13,110 nucleotides of DNA from Bacillota bacterium (GTDB lineage: Bacteria > Bacillota > Clostridia > Acetivibrionales > DTU013). A program made the position numbers and the translations under genes. The stretch covers positions 1-13,110 of the forward strand of contig JAEYRF010000091.1 of NCBI GenBank assembly GCA_023409615.1, written 5' to 3'. Below are positions 1 through 7,811 of this stretch, piece after piece (the stretch's first letter is position 1; every line of letters begins with the position of its first letter). The notes under the pieces are model-generated. The model was given only the letters and a program-made list of their open reading frames with translations. It was not told where the DNA came from and searched no databases.

Positions 1-485
1 GAGGTATAGAGCGTATCAAGCAGTGTCTCAAACTCACTGAAGGTTGTTGTATATGTTTTATCGCCCTTTTCATATTTTTCTATAAAATTGTGGAACATGA
101 CGACCATGATCCTGCCTGCTTCATTGGGCTTCACCTCATTGAGGTCAATAACAGGAGGTGCAGTCTGTTCTTCGGTATTAGCAGCGTTATCAGATGGATC
201 CGCTTTATTATCAGATGAATCCACATTATTACCGGTCATATCAACGAGGCTATTGGGATCCTCCTGTGTCTGTAGATTATCTTGTTCCTCCGATGTTTGA
301 TTGGGAATAGGGGTAGATTCCTGTTCATCTCCACCCTTCATCTTTTCACTGGCACAACCCTGCAGCAACATTAGCGCGACAAGTACAATTGCTGCAATTT
401 TTGCTTTCATTGTCTTCGAAGTTTTCACTGCTTTTACTGTCTTTTCTGCTGCTTGACCTGCTGCTTCTACAATCTTCATTGTCAT
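1..485 (-). CDS. Lipoprotein, probable polysaccharide-deacetylase family protein (N-terminal part)
   Basis: The reading frame is open from an ATG at 485 to the left edge, so only about 161 N-terminal residues are present. The start has a ribosome binding site, GAGGGG at 492-497, six bases upstream. A hydrophobic signal segment (about residues 28-41) ends in a lipobox, LLQGC, so Cys44 should be lipidated and the protein anchored on the outer face of the membrane. A second in-frame ATG at 410 gives a more usual short signal peptide, but no ribosome binding site is visible before it. Next comes a low-complexity tether rich in Ser, Asn, Asp, Glu and Thr (about residues 45-115). The last visible part contains GRIMVVMFHNF and TTTFSEFETLLDTLY, which resemble the start of NodB-type polysaccharide deacetylase domains in Clostridia, where the equivalent text is often VLMYHNF. 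The catalytic motifs would lie outside the window, so the enzyme assignment is inference from a short match. It follows the chemotaxis receptor gene by 105 bases on the same strand. Confidence 0.6.
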   Translation of the reverse strand, partial: MTMKIVEAAGQAAEKTVKAVKTSKTMKAKIAAIVLVALMLLQGCASEKMKGGDEQESTPIPNQTSEEQDNLQTQEDPNSLVDMTGNNVDSSDNKADPSDNAANTEEQTAPPVIDLNEVKPNEAGRIMVVMFHNFIEKYEKGDKTYTTTFSEFETLLDTLYT

Positions 486-590
486 TTTGTGCCCCTCGTC
501 CTTTGTATATGATATTACATCCATATTTTTTGCTATAATAGACAGCTTAATCACGAAAAAAGTTCCATAAAATATATCTCATATCTCACG

Positions 591-2069
591 TCATGCCCGA
601 AGCATCTCATTGAGCACCTCTGACATCTGCTTAATCTCCGCAATTGCGTCTTTAATTAAAATAATATCGCTGTTCTCAGATTCAATCGTTGCCAGGACTT
701 CCTCATTCGAGGCAGCCTGTTGCTGCGAGATTCCTGCAATATCCCCGATACTATCCTGAATCTTAGTGAACTTTGCAAGAATGCTGTTGATCATTCTATT
801 TTCTTTTTCTAATAATCCAAAGGTTTCTGTAATCGTATTCTCGACGTCGTTAAAATATTCACTAACCTCATTGAGTATTGCATTGCCGTCAATGACTGCC
901 TGATCTCCCTGGATTACTTTATCCACCGCTGTTGCAGCGTTTATTGATATCACACCGTTCATATCCTGTATATTCTTCGCTGTATCTGCGCTCTGCTGCG
1001 CAAGCTGGCGAACCTCAGCAGCTACCACTGCAAAGCCCTTCCCATGTTCTCCGGCTCTTGCAGATTCTATGGCAGCATTCAATGAAAGCATGTTCGTCTG
1101 CTGGGATATTTCTGTTATTCCTTCCAGAGAATCATTAATACTTACAATACTCGACTGTAGTTCGTTAACCGTAGCTAAAGCAGCACGAACCGCTTGATTG
1201 ATTGTTTTCATTTGACCCATCATGCCGCTGATTTTTTCTGACCCTCTTGCAACTTTTTGAGAAATCAGGTCTGAGTTCAATGTAATCTTCTCGGATATTT
1301 CCCTGGTACTATTTACCTCGTCCATTGCTTCTGACATATTGGCACTGATATCATTAACGCTTCTTGATTGATGCTCGGTACCCTTTGCTATCTCATTCAT
1401 CGCGCTGGATGCCTCCTTGCTGGATTGCACAATAGAATTCATATTAGCATCCACCATTGTTACATTTTTAATCAGTACGTCAGAGGACTCCTCTACCTGT
1501 TTAAAGGTGGTACGTAGCCTTGTCACCAGCTTGTTAACCTCTTCTTCCTTCGCTGTAGCCTTCCTGATTATACGACTGCCCCATTTGTTTGAGAAATAGA
1601 TTACCACAAACATACTGTTAATCATCAGCAGAGAGGATAGGAGAAAGCTGAAGGGACGTTCTCTTCCGAACAGTATGACACTGTTAATGTTATATATAAT
1701 CAAGTATACTGCATTTAAAATAACAGCATAGGAAATTAAAAGTCTGGATGAATAATAAAAACAAAGTAATACGATAGATGCAGAAATAGTAAAGTTTGTA
1801 CCTTGATCTGTCGGATCTGTCAGAAGCGTCATGATTGAAGCCGCCATGATGATCAGGCTATAGATAAAACCCTTAATTTTACTTGGTATCGGTATGAAAA
1901 ATAATGCAATGACCGTAGCAATTACAACTACCACTGGAACTGACAGCTCAATTCCTTCTGAAACGCTTTTCCCTGAGAAATTATAAAATAGGGTAAGAAT
2001 ACATACGGCAATGATAATACAGGTACACACTAGATCAGCCTTCTTGAAATTGTAGATCTCTTTGTTCAT
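591..2069 (-). CDS. Methyl-accepting chemotaxis protein, multi-pass membrane type
   Basis: This 492-residue protein is a chemoreceptor that should control the CheA kinase through CheW at the inner face of the membrane. The N-terminal 165 residues contain five or six hydrophobic segments (about 11-31, 41-61, 66-84, 92-126 probably double, and 137-160), with no large extracellular sensor domain. The signalling part is a long helical coiled coil (about 175-490). Its conserved hairpin tip lies at residues 320-357 and includes ISQQTNMLSLNAAIESARAG and GKGFAVVAAEVRQLA, close to the family consensus. No clear HAMP domain lies between the last membrane segment and the coil. The start at 2069 has AGAGGG at 2078-2083, seven bases upstream, and a promoter lies further up. 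The ligand is unknown; the compact membrane module may sense something within or near the membrane. The family call is secure, the sensing mode is not. Confidence 0.95.
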   Translation of the reverse strand: MNKEIYNFKKADLVCTCIIIAVCILTLFYNFSGKSVSEGIELSVPVVVVIATVIALFFIPIPSKIKGFIYSLIIMAASIMTLLTDPTDQGTNFTISASIVLLCFYYSSRLLISYAVILNAVYLIIYNINSVILFGRERPFSFLLSSLLMINSMFVVIYFSNKWGSRIIRKATAKEEEVNKLVTRLRTTFKQVEESSDVLIKNVTMVDANMNSIVQSSKEASSAMNEIAKGTEHQSRSVNDISANMSEAMDEVNSTREISEKITLNSDLISQKVARGSEKISGMMGQMKTINQAVRAALATVNELQSSIVSINDSLEGITEISQQTNMLSLNAAIESARAGEHGKGFAVVAAEVRQLAQQSADTAKNIQDMNGVISINAATAVDKVIQGDQAVIDGNAILNEVSEYFNDVENTITETFGLLEKENRMINSILAKFTKIQDSIGDIAGISQQQAASNEEVLATIESENSDIILIKDAIAEIKQMSEVLNEMLRA

Positions 2070-2129
2070 AAAATGACCCTCTTTTCGATTATATAGTCCA
2101 TTAATCGTGGGAAAAGCTAATATACCTAT

Positions 2130-2158
2130 ATTCTAGTATTTAAATCGAACTTTATCAA
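2130..2158 (-). promoter_or_regulatory. Sigma-A type promoter of the chemoreceptor gene
   Basis: On the minus strand, TTGATA (2153-2158) and TAGAAT (2130-2135) are separated by exactly 17 bases. Each box matches the housekeeping consensus at five of six positions. Transcription would start near 2123, giving a leader of about 55 bases before the ATG at 2069. No good sigma-D (motility) promoter was found here, so the receptor may be expressed independently of the flagellar regulon. Confidence 0.6.
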
Positions 2159-2235
2159 CATAAATATCCATAATTGGGTATTTTACAATCAAACAATCAT
2201 AGTTTCAAAACCATCAACTGTCTTTGATACAACTT

Positions 2236-4974
2236 CTATGGTTTAAAAAAGCCTTCTATCCGGCGCTTGGATGCACTAGATATTGAATCGTGCAGATAAT
2301 TGCGATTTAATGTTTGCTTTTCCTGATAAGCCTGAATTACTCTCTTGTTGGCCAATTCAATTTCCTCTTTCAGTTCTCTGGCTGACATTGCGGCACATCC
2401 CGCTCCCCTTATAATAATCTGCTGCAACCCATCTGATGTTGCAACCGTAATATTATATTTTTTATTGTTATCGTGGGCAAATTTTTCAATGAAATGATCT
2501 GCTGTTTGTGCCTCTCTTGTATATACCAAATGAATATTATCGTATTCTATAATCTCTTCAATATGGCCCACAACGCGATATGCGTCAAATACAGCGATAA
2601 TCTGGCAATTTCTAATGCCTTGATATTTACTTAGTATATCGAGTAATTTCGTTCTCGCAGCATCCATGTTATCCTCAGCAAGCTCTTTGAGTTCAGGCCA
2701 TGCAAAGATTACATTATACCCATCTACGAGAAGATAATCCTCTCTATCTTGCTTATCTTGCCTGCCTTGCTTATCTTGCCTGCCTCGTATATCTACTTTA
2801 TCTTCCTTGTCCTGCTCGTCCTCCTTGCCTTCATTATCCTTAATGAAATGTTTGTGTCTGCTTACATAATCAGCCTGTTTATCGTCGCTCCCGGCAGCCG
2901 CTTTACGCTTGTTCCAGCCCGATTTTTTCCCCTGATTCGCGTTATAGGTTTGTTTGTATATTCTGTCGACCTCTTCCGGATCAATCCAATTCTCCATAAT
3001 ACGGGGATTTTGTTTCACATCTGCATTTTCTAGTGAATCATCATTTTTCTGAAATATGCTTTCTACATGCATATGATCCTTTACTTCATGCCAATTAACT
3101 AAAAATCCGGTACCATTTGCACAAAATACAGAGCCTGTCGGGTTTGCTGCGTCCCTTTCAGAATCATATCCCGACATTTCTATAACCTCTTGTGTATTGT
3201 GACAGCGTTCATATCCTCCGGGGCTGAGAAATATCTTGCCAAAACCTCTAGAATAGGCCACTACAGCCATTTGATAATTTTTCATGGTGGCAACGGGAGC
3301 GCTGCCTGTAAGAACTACCATTTCGCCTTCTCTGTGAGAGATATGGCATGTCCCATACATATTCTCGATGTCTGTCATAGCACGGCCTACCATAGTCTCA
3401 GGCAGCTCCAGCTGAAAGTTATAAAACGGTTCTAACAATATGGACTCTGCTTCCTTCAAGCCCTGCCGAACTGCACGGTAGGTAGCCTCTCTGAAATCTC
3501 CGCCTTCTGTATGCTTATTATGTGAGCGGCCTGATACCAGAGTAATCTTCATATCTGTAATTGCTGAACCTGTGAGAACCCCTTTATGCGTCTTCTCCGC
3601 CAGGTGCGTCAAAACCAGCCTTTGCCAGCTTCTCCCAAGTATGTCTTCGCTGCAATCCGATGTAATCTGAAGGCCGCTTCCCGGATTGCCCGGCTCCATT
3701 AGCAGGTGAACCTCCGCATAATGCCGTAAGGGTTCAAAGTGCCCAACCCCTTCAACGACATCTGCAATCGTCTCTTTATAAACAATCCTGCCTGAACCGA
3801 AGGATACCTCAATGCCAAATCGACTTAATATAAGGCTCTTCAGTATTTCGATTTGAACCTCGCCCATAACCTGAACCTGGATTTCCCTAAGCTGCTCATC
3901 CCAGATGATTTTAAGCTCCGGCTCCTCCTCCTCGATCTGTCGCAGCTTGGCAATCACAGCTCTTGGGTCCCAGCCTTCAGGCAGTAAAATTTGATATGAC
4001 AGAACAGGCTCCAATACAGGCGTATCCGAATCATCTTCATGCCCTAAACCTTCACCCGGTTTTGTTTGAGTGAGGCCTGTTACAGCACATACATATCCTG
4101 CCGACACCTCATTGACTGCTTCAAATTTCTGCCCTGAATAGAGCCGGATCTGATTCACCTTTTCTTCCCAATTCTCACCTTCTAAAACATCCTTGGTCTT
4201 AAGTTTCCCAGCGGTGATTTTCATATGAGTAAGGCGGTTTCCCTGTTCGTCTCTACTGATCTTGAAAATCTTAGCCCCGAATTCTTCCGGATAAGAAGGA
4301 GCAACTACGTATTGAACAAAACTTTGTTGAAATTCCTCAACACCTTGCATTCTCAACGCTGAACCAAAATAGCAGGGAAACACTTTACGCTCACTGATGG
4401 CTTTTCTTATCATTGTGGTATCAATGTTTCCGGTTTCAAGATAAGTTTCCATCAAACCTTCATCACACATAGCTAATTGGTCGCCAAAATTAGCTGTCTC
4501 ATCTTGTCCGAATTCGATACATCCGTCACCAAACTGTCCTCTTAATTCGCTCATTATTTTATTTTTATCGGTTCCGTTTTGATCCATTTTATTAATGAAA
4601 ATGAAAACAGGGATCTGATAGACCTCAAGCAAACGCCACAATGTCTTGGTATGACCCTGTATGCCATCCGCCCCGCTGATCACTAAGATGGCATAATCCA
4701 ACACTTGAAGTGTTCTCTCCATTTCAGTCGAAAAATCCACATGACCCGGGGTGTCAAGTAAAGTGATCTGCATATCATCAACAATAATTAAAGCCTGCTT
4801 TGAGAATATCGTGATGCCTCTTGCTCTTTCGAGTTCAAAGTTATCCAGATATGTGTCCTTATTGTCCACTCTTCCCAATTTTCGGATCTTGCCGTTCAGA
4901 AAAAGTAAACTCTCTGATAGGGTTGTCTTGCCTGCATCTACATGCGCAAGTATTCCGATGACTAAATTTCTCAT
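2236..4974 (-). CDS. TetM/EF-G-like ribosomal GTPase fused to a NYN (YacP/Rae1-like) endoribonuclease domain
   Basis: This 912-residue protein is numbered from the ATG at 4974. The first part is a full EF-G-like translational GTPase of the ribosomal-protection type. It has G1 AHVDAGKTT (10-18), G2 RGITI (52-56), DTPGH with the catalytic His (74-78), NKMD (128-131) and GSAL (204-207), followed by domains II to V to about residue 640. A charged, probably disordered linker follows (about 640-745). Residues 746-880 form a NYN/PIN-like domain beginning LLVDGYNVIFAW, with candidate metal-binding acids Asp751 (DGYN), Asp797 (FDAY), Asp826 (TADHF) and Asp848 (TSDG). It closely resembles YacP/Rae1, which in Bacillus subtilis cleaves mRNA in the ribosomal A site. 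An upstream in-frame ATG at 5004 is possible. I prefer 4974 because the family begins at this Met, AAGGA lies about 13 bases before it, and the apparent promoter would start transcription near 5010. Tetracycline resistance is not implied. Ribosome rescue or translation quality control is inferred. Confidence 0.9.
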   Translation of the reverse strand: MRNLVIGILAHVDAGKTTLSESLLFLNGKIRKLGRVDNKDTYLDNFELERARGITIFSKQALIIVDDMQITLLDTPGHVDFSTEMERTLQVLDYAILVISGADGIQGHTKTLWRLLEVYQIPVFIFINKMDQNGTDKNKIMSELRGQFGDGCIEFGQDETANFGDQLAMCDEGLMETYLETGNIDTTMIRKAISERKVFPCYFGSALRMQGVEEFQQSFVQYVVAPSYPEEFGAKIFKISRDEQGNRLTHMKITAGKLKTKDVLEGENWEEKVNQIRLYSGQKFEAVNEVSAGYVCAVTGLTQTKPGEGLGHEDDSDTPVLEPVLSYQILLPEGWDPRAVIAKLRQIEEEEPELKIIWDEQLREIQVQVMGEVQIEILKSLILSRFGIEVSFGSGRIVYKETIADVVEGVGHFEPLRHYAEVHLLMEPGNPGSGLQITSDCSEDILGRSWQRLVLTHLAEKTHKGVLTGSAITDMKITLVSGRSHNKHTEGGDFREATYRAVRQGLKEAESILLEPFYNFQLELPETMVGRAMTDIENMYGTCHISHREGEMVVLTGSAPVATMKNYQMAVVAYSRGFGKIFLSPGGYERCHNTQEVIEMSGYDSERDAANPTGSVFCANGTGFLVNWHEVKDHMHVESIFQKNDDSLENADVKQNPRIMENWIDPEEVDRIYKQTYNANQGKKSGWNKRKAAAGSDDKQADYVSRHKHFIKDNEGKEDEQDKEDKVDIRGRQDKQGRQDKQDREDYLLVDGYNVIFAWPELKELAEDNMDAARTKLLDILSKYQGIRNCQIIAVFDAYRVVGHIEEIIEYDNIHLVYTREAQTADHFIEKFAHDNNKKYNITVATSDGLQQIIIRGAGCAAMSARELKEEIELANKRVIQAYQEKQTLNRNYLHDSISSASKRRIEGFFKP
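2749..2784 (-). repeat. 18-base perfect tandem repeat in the interdomain linker
   Basis: Two identical, adjacent 18-base copies (2749-2766 and 2767-2784) read TTGCTTATCTTGCCTGCC on the plus strand. On the coding strand each encodes Gly-Arg-Gln-Asp-Lys-Gln. Degenerate copies of the same Lys/Asp/Gln-rich coding pattern continue on both sides (about 2740-2830). The length is a multiple of three, so slippage would change the linker without breaking the frame. Confidence 0.9.
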
Positions 4975-5016
4975 AATTTGGTATAATTCCTTCGTGGCCG
5001 ACATCTGTACATCTTA

Positions 5017-5045
5017 ATAATACCAGAAATCAAGCTAGACAAAAA
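5017..5045 (-). promoter_or_regulatory. Probable extended -10 promoter of the GTPase-nuclease gene
   Basis: On the minus strand, TGGTATTAT (5017-5025) fits an extended -10 element (TGn plus a five-of-six TATAAT match). A weak -35 box, TTTTTG (5040-5045), is 17 bases upstream. The predicted transcript start near 5010 leaves only about six bases before the ATG at 5004 but about 36 before the ATG at 4974, which supports the downstream start. Confidence 0.4.
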
Positions 5046-5145
5046 GGCATAAGCAAATTCAACAACACCTTCCTCATTTTCTTTCAAATTCTATCATGTT
5101 TTTTATAGAAAATAATACAAGCTGTAGTAGTGCTTGTGAAACCAA

Positions 5146-5173
5146 TTGTAATCCTTTCATAATATGCTATATT
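5146..5173 (+). promoter_or_regulatory. Probable promoter of the lipoprotein/membrane-protein operon
   Basis: TTGTAA (5146-5151) and TATATT (5168-5173) are 16 bases apart, and TGC directly before the latter makes an extended -10 element. Transcription would start near 5180, about 34 bases before the ATG at 5214. It faces away from the promoter-like sequence at 5017-5045, so the region appears to hold two divergent promoters. Confidence 0.45.
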
Positions 5174-5213
5174 GAGATTAGATACCAAAATGCTTCAGTC
5201 AGGAGGTTGCGCT

Positions 5214-7775
5214 ATGAAACGAGTCGCAGTTTTGCTTATATGTTGTTTCATGCTCACAATTCTTAATGGGTGTGAACTTAGAATACCAACTCTGACAGAA
5301 GCAAGAGATGTCATTTCTGCGTATACATATTACAACAAAACCGGAGAGCTTCCACAGAATATTTCAGATGTACTATGGAACGACCAGCAAAGCGTTACTG
5401 CAGGAATACTTAATGATCATTATAGCGAGGTTCCTCAGGACCCACCCGATGAGATTTTACAAAAAGCTCTGAAGGCCTATTCAAAATCGGACGTGCTTAA
5501 ATTAGCCCGTCAATATTATGAAACCGCATACCCCCAGATCGAAAGCGACACAAAAAGCGAATATAATCGGTTAATTACGTGGAAACCCGAATTCAACGGC
5601 AAACCGGCGCCCCAGGATGCTTTGGATATACAAAAATATAGTTCAATCAACGTTGCCCTTGCAATAAACTGTACGAATGCAAAAAATTTCTATCTTGCTA
5701 TGGCAGCTTCAGTTTTTTCATTGAATGCTGACAACACGACTGCTGCCGGCAATTTTGCCGCAGCTCTCGCCTCATATGCAGATGACCTTTTGCTAGATGG
5801 AGCGCCAACATCAAATACTATAAAATACTATGCCGATGCAGAAAAGATTTATCACTTTGCTCTTCTTCGCGAAGGAGATGATGGAAACCATTCGAGTAAA
5901 GCGCTTCCGCTTCTTGTCAGCCTGGGCAACCTTTATCTTGATAGTGGTAAAACAACTGAAGCTTATGCGTGCTTCCAGGCAGCATTGGAAATCGACCAGG
6001 AGTATGGCGCCGCAATTGAAGGTATGTACAATACATACATGGCTATGAGGCAATATCAAAAAGCATTGGAACTCCTGATGAAATCAGTAAAACACCTGGC
6101 TGTCCTTGAGACTACAGCAAAATTGGATGAACAGAAGCCGGCAAATGAAGTGGACCCGGGGTCACAAGGTACCATAAGCAGTGAAGAAGCCCAGGAGGCT
6201 TCATTGGATAAGCTCAATACGATTGATGCTGTTACGTCGGTTGACTTTGTCGGTGATCTCGACACCGAGGTCAACGAAAAGATCAATCAGCTGCTCCGCC
6301 AGGTCAGAGGTAAAATTACGTATACCGCGCCGGATATTTTAATGCTTTCTCAATATGCAAGCTTGAAAGGAATCAGCGAGCCTATGGGTCAGGTCGTTCT
6401 GCAGTCCTTCGGCGAAGGTATCACACAGCTTAGTGAAGATGCCGAAAAGGCTAAAGAAAGATTGAATGAAAACTCCCCATCAGACGAAGCAAGCAATGAG
6501 GCTTCAGAGGCAATGGGCAAATTCAATTTAAATGAAAATTCAGATCCACTAGCCAGAAAGAAAATCTATGAAACATTTACAAAGGTGATGCCGGAATATT
6601 CTATTTACGCAATTAATCCCTATGATTATGCAAATCCAACGGACATCATGGTTCAGAGATATAATATCGAGTATATCAACCTGAAACTGTCGATGTATAA
6701 CAAGTATATGATGATGGTAAACACAAGGGTAACGAAAAATGTAGAAGAAATTATTGATACCTGGCGTCTCAAGGAGCCTCCACTGTGGAAACAAATGGAT
6801 GATGAGCTATCTAAACTTGGTTCCAGTAACGACTATTGGGAGGACATAATAAAGGCTCATGAGATCCACGAAGCTTATATGCCAATAATAAACGGTATAA
6901 GGCAGGTTTACTGGAACCAGGCAACCTCGATCGTTGTTACCGCTTATCAGCAGAAAATTAAGAAATATGCCGAGCAGATGTATAATGATTGTATGAAGCA
7001 CCTGATACTTATTTCAGATGAATCAGTCCAGACAGCGCTGGAAGAGAGATTGCAATCAATTTTATTGACAAACCTTGATCTCATTATGACTCAAATAAAT
7101 AATGCCTTTTCCTTTACGATGTATGAGGAAATTTGCAGTTGCGATTTAGAAGAATTAGTAGCAGCAAGACAAGCCAGGCAAAAAAAGCTCGAGCAACTTG
7201 CAGTTGAGCAGGATAAGAAAAATATAGAGGCAAAGAAGCAATTTGAAAGCGGAATATTAGATGAAAACTCCGATTACTATAAAAAAATCATTAAACCTTA
7301 TGAGGTGACCTTCAGTTCCCCATTTGTTAAAGGTGTGATCGGGCCTTATAAAACCACAATGCAGATAAAAGTGGACTTGATGGATGGTCCTTCACTGGAA
7401 TTTGGTGTCATGGAAAACCACCTTCGCAATGCGACAACATATAATGGCGGTATTGAGTTAGGCCCGGATGTAGAAATTGCGAAATCTAAAATCGGTGTGA
7501 GCGCTTATCTGAAGCTTACTGCAACGCAAGGAGCCGACGGTCATTTTGTAATGAGTGATGTTGATGTAACCGCCGGCGGAAAAGTTACATTAAAAAGCAT
7601 GTTTACCGAGACGGAGGCTGGCATGGAAGCATCCGCTGTCAGAGGAACAAAAACATATGCGGGCTTTTCGGTGTCAGCAGATGAGCTCATCAATTCCGAA
7701 CTGAAAATGGCCATGGGATATTGGGCCCCAAATTTGAAAAAAGAATTATGGAATGGTGAATATCCATTATACTGA
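5214..7775 (+). CDS. Large lipoprotein with TPR-like repeats, function unknown
   Basis: This is an 853-residue protein. The start at 5214 is set by AGGAGG at 5201-5206, seven bases upstream, and by a clean lipoprotein signal: MKRVAVLL, a hydrophobic stretch, then the lipobox ILNGC with Cys20 as the lipidated residue. The frame is open back to 5172, but that start lacks a signal at its N-terminus. Residues about 230-298 contain two TPR-like helical repeats (LLVSLGNLYLDSGKTTEAY and YNTYMAMRQYQKALELL), with more helical, Ala/Tyr-rich sequence before them (80-215). A long, mainly helical middle (about 345-640) leads into a charged coiled-coil-like stretch (645-680). The last 155 residues (about 697-853) look different: Gly-rich and probably beta-stranded, ending in an aromatic-rich tail (WAPNLKKELW). 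I do not recognise the middle or C-terminal parts. The protein should sit on the outer membrane face, where TPRs usually bind partner proteins. The obvious candidate partner is encoded 36 bases downstream. Confidence 0.8.
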   Translation: MKRVAVLLICCFMLTILNGCELRIPTLTEARDVISAYTYYNKTGELPQNISDVLWNDQQSVTAGILNDHYSEVPQDPPDEILQKALKAYSKSDVLKLARQYYETAYPQIESDTKSEYNRLITWKPEFNGKPAPQDALDIQKYSSINVALAINCTNAKNFYLAMAASVFSLNADNTTAAGNFAAALASYADDLLLDGAPTSNTIKYYADAEKIYHFALLREGDDGNHSSKALPLLVSLGNLYLDSGKTTEAYACFQAALEIDQEYGAAIEGMYNTYMAMRQYQKALELLMKSVKHLAVLETTAKLDEQKPANEVDPGSQGTISSEEAQEASLDKLNTIDAVTSVDFVGDLDTEVNEKINQLLRQVRGKITYTAPDILMLSQYASLKGISEPMGQVVLQSFGEGITQLSEDAEKAKERLNENSPSDEASNEASEAMGKFNLNENSDPLARKKIYETFTKVMPEYSIYAINPYDYANPTDIMVQRYNIEYINLKLSMYNKYMMMVNTRVTKNVEEIIDTWRLKEPPLWKQMDDELSKLGSSNDYWEDIIKAHEIHEAYMPIINGIRQVYWNQATSIVVTAYQQKIKKYAEQMYNDCMKHLILISDESVQTALEERLQSILLTNLDLIMTQINNAFSFTMYEEICSCDLEELVAARQARQKKLEQLAVEQDKKNIEAKKQFESGILDENSDYYKKIIKPYEVTFSSPFVKGVIGPYKTTMQIKVDLMDGPSLEFGVMENHLRNATTYNGGIELGPDVEIAKSKIGVSAYLKLTATQGADGHFVMSDVDVTAGGKVTLKSMFTETEAGMEASAVRGTKTYAGFSVSADELINSELKMAMGYWAPNLKKELWNGEYPLY

Positions 7776-7811
7776 TTGACATACAGTATTTGAGCCATAG
7801 GAGGAGAGCAT

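Noticed and set aside
2070..2235. A sigma-D (flagellar) promoter before the chemoreceptor.
   Set aside because: A TAAA and a GGATAT-like box occur, but the spacing is about 10 rather than 15 bases and the match is weak; the sigma-A promoter is much better.
2200..2239. A transcription terminator just after the GTPase-nuclease gene (AAACC/GGTTT with an inner ATCAA/TTGAT stem).
   Set aside because: The stem is AT-rich and interrupted by an 11-base bulge, with no proper T-run after it.
2236..5004. A tetracycline resistance gene of the tet(M) class.
   Set aside because: The GTPase part is related, but the loop known to displace the drug is different and a nuclease domain is attached, so resistance cannot be claimed from sequence.
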